64,000 nucleotides of DNA from NCBI GenBank assembly GCA_034670405.1, contig JAXDDX010000159.1:558001-622000 (forward strand), written 5' to 3'. The stretch comes from Hoplostethus atlanticus (lineage: Eukaryota > Chordata > Actinopteri > Trachichthyiformes > Trachichthyidae). The notes below the pieces were generated by a model. It was given only the letters and a program-made list of their open reading frames with translations, was not told where the DNA came from and ran no database searches. Positions 47,101-59,100 of the stretch are shown piece after piece (position 1 is the first letter of the stretch; the number at the start of each line of letters is the position of its first letter). A program made the translations under genes and the position numbers.

Positions 47101-50100
47101 GACCCAATGAAAGCGGTGAATGATGCAGTGGAGGAATCTGAAAACATGCTCAATGCAATATTAAACTTTGCTGCCAACCTTATTGCTCCTGACGAAGATG
47201 AAGGTACGCACATATGCACAGGTTGGACACACACACATTAGGCATACGCACAATAGGTTCTACATGCCATATTGTTAAAAAAATCCAAGATAACATTGTT
47301 TGATGAGTATGTTGGATTTGTTGATGAATAAATCAAAAGAAACACTGCAGAAACAATACTCTGATGTAATTAATTATATGACAGTGTGCTTGCTAACTCA
47401 TTCCCTCTCTCGATTCTGTAGGAAACTTATACGCAGTGAGAAAAAAAGGTATGTATTGGCACAACATTTGGATTAACTTCCTATTGCAATATGGTACGAA
47501 TCCTATTTAGGTTAAGGGGCGCAGGTGGGGTTGGGGTTAACCCCAGCTAATCCCACATTCACTAAGTAACACTAATAGACTTTGCTACAAACCCTCGTCA
47601 TCCAACCTCCACGGGGCGCAGCATAACATGCCAACCCAACTCTAACTTCCAATGCCAGTTCAGAATATCAATTAAATATAACTAACTAACTAAATATATA
47701 CAATTTCCCTTTATGTGCCTCATCTACTGCATTCTCCTATGGTACTGTAAACTACTGTAAACAATCTGCCTCACCTCTGAACACAGCACCAAATCTGGTT
47801 TTAAACTAGCACAAAAAAGTCAAACGTGCATAATCAGTAAATAACATCAGCACAACAGTTTAGTGATGTGTTAGGGAGGTCACATGTGCTGTGCTATGCA
47901 GAGCATTAAAACCTCCTCCCACAAGATGCAACTGTGGGTGCCGTATAGGGAACTGAAGTCACCGTCATCCCTGCCCGGCTGTGGTTCACTCTTGTCTCTT
48001 TTAGTACATTGCAGATTACTTGATAAAAGCAAGCTACGAACCATACGGTTTCCTTTCTGAAATATGTTATATACCGAAGTGATGTTTATTCGGTGAAATT
48101 CAATCAATAAAACGGCGATATGACAAAACAAGACATCACTTAGCTTGCTTACACCCACTAGCTAACGTTACACCATGAAACATTTATAGAGCAGCGATAG
48201 TTAAGGTCTTTGGCTATTGTACACCAAAAAAAGGCTCAATAATTTTAATATAATATAATAATTTTGATACACTCTGTGAAGAGAGGCCATTTCATAGGAA
48301 ATGTATTTCCATAATTGCACTTATAAGTACCCAATCATTTTCCCTCAAAAGTTACAAAAATGTGTATGTTTCCTAATTGCTTATGTATCGGTGGGTGCTG
48401 CAAGATGATTTTCAGCACAATCTATTGCTTTGTTTAGTTGATGTAATATGTATCTATGGAAAATGATGCTAGCCACCTAGCTGCTAGTCAACCAGTGGGC
48501 AGTCTTGGTTAACTTCTGCTTTGACTCCCTATTATCTTCCATTACTGTGTTATCTCTACAAATGCAATTTTATTATACATGTTTTTTATATTGATTGTTA
48601 TAAAAATAAGATTCTGAAATTCTCATCATTGTGCATTGTGATTAAAAACAAAACTGTAACTCAATCAATACTTTTACCAGCTATCCAACTAGGTACGTTA
48701 ACAAACTTATACAAATAATACTGTAGCTGGTTGGATGTTAACTACAGTAAGCTACTATCATGGATATATTTCAGTATGTTAATTAGTAGTAGTTAGCAAT
48801 ATTAACTAAGTTACTATGATGGATACATTTAAGCATTTAATGTTACAGTTAGTTCACTTTTTGTCCACATTTCGTTCCTGGTGCAATGCTTATGGAGAGA
48901 CTACAAAATATGTGCTAGTAATAGATATGATTTAAAATGTAGGTAAGTAAAATACTTCAGTCAAAATGTACAGTAAAAGTAAAATGACTGACCTCAATTA
49001 CAAGTACACACACAAGCTGCTCAAATACAGTAAGTCTAAAAATACAAAAGCAATTTGTCACTTCCACCCTTGGATGTGTCTGGTGGCTGTCTTCTAAATT
49101 TTTGAAGCTTATGGACCAACATTGTGGGATGGAAAATGTCAGTGCATGTCAGTATGATGCCATCTTTATGAGCCTATAGTATACTTGCTGTTTCCACCTG
49201 CTTGATGGAAATCGCTTACTTAAATATATAAATAAGTTGGTAGTAACTAGTATCTGGATTAGGAGCTATGGAAAGACAGATGGATAAATCTAGATGACCA
49301 TGGGGCCAAAGGCTTGACTTGAATGATGACTGACACTGATCTATGAACCATTTGAAACATTCAGGATGGTTGGAAGAGGAAGAGTAAGTGGTAGTGAAGA
49401 TTAAGAAAGCAGAAGGTAATATTTCTCTATAAGTAGTCTAACAGAGTTTAAGTGGAGATGGATAATTACAGATTAGTTTTGTCCCCAGATCCTGTAACTA
49501 CAGACAGCGGTACAACGGCGGTAACAAAGATAGTTTACAGTACCAACACAAGGTAGATCTTGTGGGTGTTCTCATTTTCAATCACTGCATTCTGAAGCAC
49601 TAATGAGTTTGCCTTTTCTTGCAAAAATGTACAATGGCGGTAACAAAGATAGTTTACAGTACCAACAGAAGGTAGATCTTGTGAGTGCACTAACTTTTCA
49701 TGTCAACACTTGCTGCTTAACTATTGGATTACTACCAAACTTGCCTATTTACTGTACCATGTATGTGAATGGGTATTCATGCTGTAGCGTGTTTCATCAC
49801 TTTCAATATTAAATATTATTGTTTTGGTTTGCAATTCTAATTCAAATTCTCTTTCCATATTCTAGGAGAATTTCTACCATCCCGAAGTAAAGGTTTGTAT
49901 CTTTTGTTTGGCATAATCCTATTTCCTAAAGTTTGATAATTTACAGATAGCATGGACAGGGAAACATATCTCTATTCTTGGCTGGAATAATGTGATACCT
50001 GTGATTTTTGGGCAATGAGGTATCCATTGAGGCAGATCAGATCATCAGTCTGTCTCTACATAACTGTGGTTAATTTTCCTTCATGAAGTTGATGTCAGCT

Positions 50101-53100
50101 TTGTGCAAATGCTACTACATCAAGTTATGTAATATAATTTCTGCATGCCATACTGCATACTAGATTGCTAAATAAATGAAAAAACGCCAGATATGGTTGA
50201 TTGATTTGTGACACCACTGCAAACCCTCTATTCTAGATTTAGTGTTTACTTAGTATGATAATACATCCTTAATCCTTAATAAAGACACTTATGGTTCATG
50301 TTACAGTTGTAGGGATGCAAGCCATGAAGAAAACACCAGTGGTTGATGTTGCGGAGGAAGAGGAGGAGGAGGAAAAGGGGGAGGTAGCTGAAGAAGAGGG
50401 GGAGGAGGGACACATAGCGGAGGCTGCTGAGGAAGAGGGGGAGGAAGAAGAGCATAAGGAAGAGGAGGAAGGACTGGAGGAGGAGGAGGAAGAATATTAT
50501 GAAGAGGAAGAAGGACTGGAGGAGGAGGAGGAGGAGGAAGAATATTATGAAGATGAGGAAGAACTGGAGGAAGAGGAGGATGAAGCAGAGTATGATGAAG
50601 AGGAGGAAGGACTGGAGGAAGAGGAGGAGGAAGGATTGGAGGAGGACGAATATTATGAAGAGGAGGAGGAGGAAGGAGAGGAGCAGGAGGAGGCAGAAGA
50701 AGAGGAGGAAGAGGGAAGACTGGAGGAGGAGGAGGAGGAGGAGGAGGAGGTGGAGGAGGAGGCAGAAGAAGAGGAGGAAGAGGGAAGACTGGAGGAGGAG
50801 GTGGAGGAGGAGGCAGAAGAAGATGAGGAAGAGGGAAGACTGGAGGAGGAGGAGGAGGAGGAGGAGGCAGAAGAAGAGGAGGAAGAGGGAAGACTGGAGG
50901 AGGAGGAGGAGGAGGAGGAGGAGGAAGTACCAGCTGAAGCAGAGGAAGACAACATTGATGATGAGGAGGAAAAGGATGATTCTGCAGAAATAGAGGCTGG
51001 AGAAGAGGATGAAGAGGAAGAGCAGCGAGTGGAAGCAGCTGCTGAGGAAGCAGAGGAAGATGAACAGGAGGAAGAGGTAAAGGCAGCTGCTGAGGTGGTG
51101 GCAGGTGATGAAGAGGATGATGAGGATAAAGGCAAGGCAGATGAAGAGGAACCTGCTGCATCTGCCTCTGACGTGGAGGAACATGATGAAAAAGAGGTAG
51201 AGAAAGGAGGCAAGAAGGAAGGGGAAGATACAGGAGTTGACCAAGATGATGATGATGATGATGATGAAGAGAGGGCATCTGCAACTGATGCAGTGGCTGA
51301 AGGAAAAGAGGAGGAAGAAGAAGACGGTGATGAAGATGATGATGAAAAAGAGTTTGCGGAAGAACCTGCTGATGCTGAGGATGTATCACCTGAACCTATT
51401 TCCACTTCTGAGGAAGAGGAGAGAGATGAGGAGGAGGAGTCCCCTGTTTCTTCTAATACCGAGTCTGATGCACCTGTTGACACCAAGGACGATAAGGAAG
51501 ATGATGATGATGATGAGGATAAAGATGATGCCATAGCTATACCTAAAACTGCTGATGAAGATGATGACGAAGATGATGACACTAGTGATGATGCAGTCAC
51601 TGACACCTCAGATGTCAGTGAGTCTACAATTCTTTCCAGTGAAGAGGAGGACCAGGACGAGGACGATGATGAAGATGACAGATTAGCTGAGGATGTTGCA
51701 ACTTCTGACACTGATGAAAACATTGTAAAAGACACCGACGATGACCTGGATCTTGATCTTCCTCCTCTGCCTGCTGATGATGAGGATGACAGTGTTGATG
51801 ACAAAGGTGTCATAACGTCAGATAGTGATGACCTCATCGTGGATCTTCCTCCTTTGCCTGTTGCTCCTGTTGGAGACACTGATGATGATGATGACCTTGA
51901 TGAAGACGTCAAAGCTAGTGTAGACACTGATGATGATGATGATCTTCTGGACAAATCAGACGAGGACACCTCTGTTGCCTCCTCTGACCACTTTGCAGAT
52001 GATGAAGATGGCGAGGAAGATTATACTGATACCGTTGATGACCTTAAAGACGACCATGACTTTTACGGTGACCTTGACAAACCCATCGATGTTGACCTGA
52101 GCTTTGACAGCGCTGACGTCAAAGACGACCACGGCGACAAAGATGAAGACATTGCTCATTACACACCTGATGACTTGGACATCAATGATGACGATGATGA
52201 TGAAGAAGAACTCAAAGTCCATCCTTTTGACAGTGAGGACAGTGGAGTTCTAGGTGACGATGATGATGATGATGATGATGATGATAAAGCTTTCAAAATA
52301 GACGAAGAATCTGAAGGAGAGTCTGTGTTGAGCACTGACTTTTCCTATGACTCAACCGATGACGTTGATGATGATGCTGACACAAGCTCGTTTGAGCTCA
52401 GCTTTGGTCAAGATGACAAAAAGGAGATTACAGAATCATTTGTGGACATCGAAAAATATGACGATGTTTTTAAAGATGAAATCACATCAGAGTCCTTAGC
52501 CAGTGCTACGCCAGATGATGATGATGATGATGATGATGATAACCACTTGCTATCAGGTATCACATCATTGATATATCTTTCTCACTTTCCTTTTGAGTCA
52601 CTTTGCATTATTATTTCAATTGGTTTACACACAGCTAGTGAAGTCTTAAATTAATAATAATAAATAATATGTTATTTTGCGCTCACACATAGAGTGAGTA
52701 TGAAGTCCACATTATGCAATGCTGAGTGTAAAGAAAATATTTGATTTATATTATATATTTATGTGTTTGGCTGATGAACAGGGAAATGTTTTGCCCAGGA
52801 GCTGCCTAAACATACTGGCTATTATACTTACAATATTATCAGACTCATTATTTTTAATTGGTATTAATAATTAAGAATTTATAATTTAATTACTGTACTG
52901 TAATGTCATTATATTCTATTATATGTATACTTGGTAATTATACAATATTAATTATATAGTATATTTCATATATAGTGTATTTAGTATATTGCAATTATTA
53001 TTACTACCTCTATAATAAGAAAAACAAATAATATATATATACTGTATAATAATTCAAATTTGACTCGCTGTGATTCATTTTGTTTTCTTTTGTTGCTAAC

Positions 53101-56100
53101 ATTTTCCCTGCTCCTGTACATTGCCCAAAATGTTTCCCAGCTTATCACAGTCATAACAAAAAGTGTTTTTAAATCATGTTTCTATTTGCAGCTGCAGTAA
53201 CTGCCCACAAGGAGGCAATAAAGACTGAGGCAGACACCCAAGAGGAAGCAGATGATCTCACAGAAGCAGATGTTGATGAGCAGAAGGAGGAGACTGAAAC
53301 AGAGGAGATCTTTGGTGAATGTCACATCTCCATTATAGCTCAACATGTATTCAGAGCAGGTGGACCAGTGAGAATACATATTGTCACATTATTAAGTTGG
53401 TCATACAACAAATAAAAATGAGCTTGTACTTTTTCTAAATGATTTATTAAAACATCTACATCCAGCTACATAGTTTTAGCTAAAAGTAAGGGGCTTTTGT
53501 TTTGTAAATTTAATTTTTTATTATTTTCAGAGCAAATGAGAAAACGATAATAGCACAATGCTTAAAATTCTTAAATACCTACTTACCCCAGTTGTAACAA
53601 CAAAGGAAATAGATGAAACAAATTAAGATTTGTTAAAAACTGTACACAGCTGTAATATATATGTCATACACCATACATAGACATGACACTACCAGGATGC
53701 GTAAAAAAAACAAACACATTTCTTGCATGTTTAATTGCTTTGTTACACTGGCGACACCGACAATGTGTTTGTCCGTGGCTATTTTTGTGCCCCATGAGGA
53801 AAAAAGTAATCACGCTATAAATCAACGCAAATATAGAACCACTTGCTGCTTTCACCAACAGTTACAAGTCAGCCTGCTGCTCCTGTGGAGGATGACAAGG
53901 AAAAAGACGAGGAGCCATTGGCTGAATCTCGGAAAACCAAAGAACATGAAGACATGAAAGATGAGGAGGATGAGGAGGAGGACGATGATGAGGCCGATGA
54001 CAAAGAAAAGGCAACTGTAGATGTAATCAAACCTGTGCCTGAACCTGAGGAGGCAGTGACCGAACCCACAGGTTAGTGAGATGACGATAACCAGAAGATT
54101 GTTCTAACTGTGCAATATTATAGCACAGTATTTTTATCTTAAGCTTACATTTATGCTTTGTGATTTCAGTTTGTCCCTGTATGCATTCTGCTAAGGCTGC
54201 TGAAACTGTGGACAAAAAAGGTTTGATACTGCCATATTGTATTTTATATAGCTTACATGGTTGTAACTCACTCTCATTCACTCTACTTTTGTGTATTTAA
54301 AGGGGCATTAAGTAACCTACTACTTTTATCAACTTCTATTGGCCACCAAGGAATTGCAACGTTGGCAGGTCTCCTGGCACAGCTTACGGTGGCCTGTAAA
54401 TTATATAAATGATAAAGTCACATTTTCACAATGGGGAGGAGAAAGCTAAGTCTAGCATCTAGTGAAGAGTTCATATATCATCATGCAAGCTACTGGAATA
54501 CTGCTTTGTCATTTTAGTTTTGAAAGCCAGAAGTCTCAGCACCTGGCCAAGTAATTATTGAGTCATTATATGATATATAATGGTAATATATATATATATA
54601 TTGTGCATAAAAACCTTACTTGGCCCTTTAATGTTGTTAATGTAAAATTTCCCTGATCTGTGTGTCACAGCTAAAACTGCCAAGATGACAGTAGCCAAAG
54701 AAGGTAGGCCGAAGGCTGCAAAATAGTCGAACTTCGGGCAAGTCGCCCATATAAAAGCTGTTGAGCAACACTTCACTTCAAGCACATTGTGAGGGCCCCA
54801 TAAGCACATCATAATCACTATTCTTAGATTGCTGAAATTGAAATTGACCTGCATTATAATGCATTATGGGTGACACAGTGTCTCAGTGGTTGGTACTGTG
54901 GACTCACAGTCACAGGGTTAGGGATTTGATTCACAGTCTTTTCTGTGTGTAGTTGCATGTTCTCTCTGTTTCCTTCTGGACTTCCCTGTTTCCCTGCCTT
55001 CGACCCAATGCAAGCTGGGATAGGGTCTAGCCCTCTGCCGCCCCGAACAGGAATAAGCACGTACAGAAAATTAATGAATGGATGAAATGCATTAGGATAG
55101 TGATTACAATGCAGTCATCATAGTCTTAAAATGTGCTTATGAATCCTCATAATGCTCACTTCAAGTAAAGTGTTACTAGCCTCTCTGCTTTCACAGCAAG
55201 GCAGTTTACATAGTCGCACAGAAAAATGGCCTCTGAAATAACTTGATGAATGCAGGGCTATGGCTACTCAGGCTACTCAGTCAATATGAGACTATACAAT
55301 GCTGTGCTACACCAGAGATTTAGTAGGTCTGACAGTTTAATCCAGTTAGCACCTGGTGTTCGCAGTAGCACAGATTTCAGAGGGGTGCTTGGTGTTTTAA
55401 TGCTAACTCCAAATTTGCTCGTTACAAATTTGGACTTACATGATGCGTTGCGAGGGCAATTTGTGCAGTTTTTTGAGCCTCCAGTTGCTTGAGCTAAGAG
55501 CGTTTTTCATCTTCACTAAAAAAATGCATGCAAATCAGATTATGGCATAAACAAGCCCTGCGCAAGCAAATAGCCCCCTTAATCTCCGATTAAAAGCAAA
55601 TATTGTGCTTCGGCTATAAAACGAATCCACTAAGGATGGCACCCTTGCGCCCTAAAGCCCAAAGAAACACACAATACAATAAACACTTTCCACTCATCAT
55701 GCATGGTTAGTGAATAGTATGGCTTTCTGATTTGGTTATTTTGGTGACAGAATGCACTCTTTATGGAAACATGTTTGCATTTTATGTTGCCATGCAAGCT
55801 ATGCCCATATTTTTGAGTGTTGCAATGACCTGAAGTTCCACATGTATAAAGATACTTGACTATAACTTGCAATGAATTACCTTCACAGAGCATGGCAAGA
55901 AAGGAAAGGTTAAAGGTAATCGACATACACTAACGATGAACTAACTGACTGGAATTCTGTGGAATGCACTTATCAATTATCCATAACACAAACATGTAAC
56001 CAATCAATTTATTCATAATACATCACCCTGGGAAAAAGGGGTGATGAATTTATTTAGTGTAATTGTAGCTGTAATTTCTACTGTATTAGTATATATTGTA

Positions 56101-59100
56101 ATACTGAAGTGGCTCTAGTATTGATAACAGAAATCTGATTTTTGGTTGGTGCACAGAGATATTAAAATATTTCCACAACAGGCACCTACAGTGAATATAA
56201 AATCTTAAAATCCTAAAGATAATCCATGTGTTTGCATTCAGACACTGGTTTGTTCAAGGTTAGGATGAATGAATAGATAGATTGAATGATGTGTTTGAAG
56301 GCTTGTTGCTTCACTTAAAAATAACACGTTTATTCTCATACCAAAGATGAGAAAGTGAAGATTTCCTAGAATACATTCTGGACTCATATAATTTCAAAAA
56401 AGCTGTTGTGCCTTGAACACGTCCTGCAAGAGCTTTCAAATTAAAATACATCTTTGACATTTGAGTTCTGCAGTAAGTCAATGATCTCATGTTAGCCTGT
56501 CTATGTTTTCAGAAAAAGATGCTCCCAAGAAGGTTTCAGCTGTGACAAGGAGAAAAGGTACTGGGAACGAAAGCTAGTTTTTGACTAGATTGAGCCCCAA
56601 TATGGCCACAACTAAAACTAAAACGATTCCAATGTTGATGCTTTTAAATGCGTTAAGAAATTTTGCAGTGTCCAATCCAGTCTTTAAAAATCAGGGCCGT
56701 CTAATCAATGCCTCTAGAAATAGAAACTGGCTCATTAATTTGTGAGACTATGCTTTAAAGCTAATCATGCCTCTGATGAACAATCATGAGTGAAGTTCCT
56801 TTTATTTATTTACTACCCACTGTTGTTTTTTCTGGTTTAAAGAGCATGAAGCTGTGAAGACGGAGGAGAAGCCAAAAAGGAAAGGTAAAAATGAATGATG
56901 CCGTAGCGTCTTATTTGTCATTGATAAGAACTAAAAAAATAAATTCGGTATTGCTTCTACCTGCGGTGGTCTAATAAATGACAATAAATGTTTATGTTGT
57001 AAGCAGCTCTTCCCAGAATTCTGGGTGTGGAGGAAAGGATCAGGCGGGTCAGGAGAATTCTCAGAGGTACTGTGTACACAGGCTTACATTTGCCTCCATC
57101 GAATTAAAGGTGCAAGGTGTATCATTTTTAAACATCAATATATCGTTGTCAAATTAATTGCGCTACCTTGGTACTGGAATCAAATGAGACCATGGTGGAG
57201 ACGATTGGTAGGCTCTATCTCACCCTAGTGGTATTGTTAGTGTTAATTTCTCCAAATTAAGACCACATTTCCCATAAACCCCATTGCTTCCTGTCCCCCT
57301 CCCCCTCCCTGGCAACTTTGTCTTTACTGAAGAGGATCAACATATTGGAAGTGATTTTTCAATCTTTCTTTCTCTCCTTCCTCATTACATTACATTACAG
57401 GCATTTATCAGACGCCTTTATCCAAAGCGACTTACAATAAGTGCATTCAACATAGGTAGGCAAGAGAACTACTAGTCACACTACTAGTCCTCCATCTGCC
57501 ATTGCCAGAAACTCTGAAAGCTTTAGCTCTGTTAGCGCTGGAAGAACAGCGCCCTCTTCCTTTTTTGTGCCGTAAAGCAATCCAGCAGATTCCCTCCAAA
57601 TCCGACCCGGTGTCACACAGTGTAAAATGCAGTGTAGAGCTTGGTAGAGGCTGCTCGTCTTCTAGTGATCTTGTTTGCTTACAGTTATTGTATTAATGTC
57701 TCAAAAATGTATGTGGTAATGGATTTAACAATGATAGCACCTTTAAAAACACTAGTTCATATTGTAATAATAAACTCTGAAGTTGTAGGACTGTAGCAAA
57801 GAGGAATGAACTTGAGAAGATATAGAAAGCTAATAGATATTTACTATGAGAGAAAACGAATGAATGTTAAATTGTAAAGACAAATTTGAAAATATATGGA
57901 GAAGTTCTATGTATGCAACTGCCAGGCTGTCCTTGTATATAAGAATGTGTTCTAAAGTGAATAGCATGGTTGAATAAAGGCTAAATTACAAGAAAATTAA
58001 ATGAAAGGGGTTCTGTGCTAAGTGCTCTGCAGCTGTAGAATGATCATATGAATAATTACGACAAATTAGGGTCGAAAGATGGTGAATGGACTGTTGATTT
58101 TCTTTATGAATGTGTGCAGATGCAGATCCCCTTTCATTCTTCTACATAATAAACTTTTAGATTAATGGGATCTTCTCCTGTTCCTCTCCTCCCATTCCCA
58201 TTCAAAAGCCAATAAAGAGGAGAAGGCCAAGTCCTCTAAAAAAGGTAAATCTGTTAATCAGACACAAATCACATTCACACTTGCTTAATGATACGATAAT
58301 AGCCAGGTTAAAGTGGACACAAAACCAAGTAAAGGCCATTTTTTCCCTTTTTCCATCTTTAAAGTTGGTCATGACTCTTTAACAGAAACAGACACTGAGA
58401 CACTGAAGCCAACAGAGATCCCAGAATCTGGACAAGAAGGTATAGTATCTATACTTTTAATCATGTTTATTCTGAAGAGTTTCTTCTATTATTTGGATTA
58501 TTTAATACAGTAAAAATACATGGTTTTCCGCATCACCGATCCACATCAGTCCACATCACTGATTTCTTTCAGGGAAAATGGGTTGTGTCACTGAACATGG
58601 GCTGCGCCACAGAAAAATAGTAAAGTCATAGATGCAGAAAATGATCAAAAGTGTTCTGCACGTGTGTATCACTGCTGCTAGATGTCAATCAGGGATGGCC
58701 TTCAGTCCGTCCAAGTCTGGCTTCCAGATGGAATTCCCCAGGGTGCTTTTCATCACCCGTAGCCAATAAGTCAATTCCCGCTTTATTGGCTAATCATAAT
58801 CTATGGGTTAAATACATATTAATAATTCAACTTACTTGAAATTGTTCAAGTAAGTTCTTGAACTGTGCATCTTGATTTATTCACATGGAATTGATTTATT
58901 TTGATTAATTATTATTAAATGAATTATTAAGCTACATTTCTATGATAGTTCTTTCTAATTCTGTTATATTTATTATTTTATTACAACAAGTTAATTATAT
59001 GTAAAGATAATTTATGTTAATCGATTTATTGATCCATATACTTTATTTATTACACAGAGTACAAAGTTTTACACTGAATAGAATGATCTTCCGTAAAAAC

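Noticed and set aside
48680-48691. A 12-nt phase-1 candidate microexon (AIQL) between TTTTACCAG and GTACGT
   Set aside because: Four residues with ordinary sites occur by chance in a 2.4-kb intron; there is nothing triadin-like in the peptide.
50499-50993. Plus-strand Arg/Lys-rich frame of 164 codons inside exon 6
   Set aside because: It is the +1 frame of the same GAG/GAA repeat. The phase-1 reading agrees with flanking exons; this one does not.
50276-51969. Long minus-strand frames (322, 362 and 438 codons; Leu-, Pro/His- and Ser-rich) opposite exon 6
   Set aside because: They are antisense shadows of GAG/GAT repeats. A strand without pyrimidine variety cannot form stops, and no splice or start context supports them.
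55198-55250. Possible exon after CTCTCTGCTTTCACAG
   Set aside because: The phase-1 reading meets a stop after five residues, and no poly(A) signal or Lys/Glu pattern follows.
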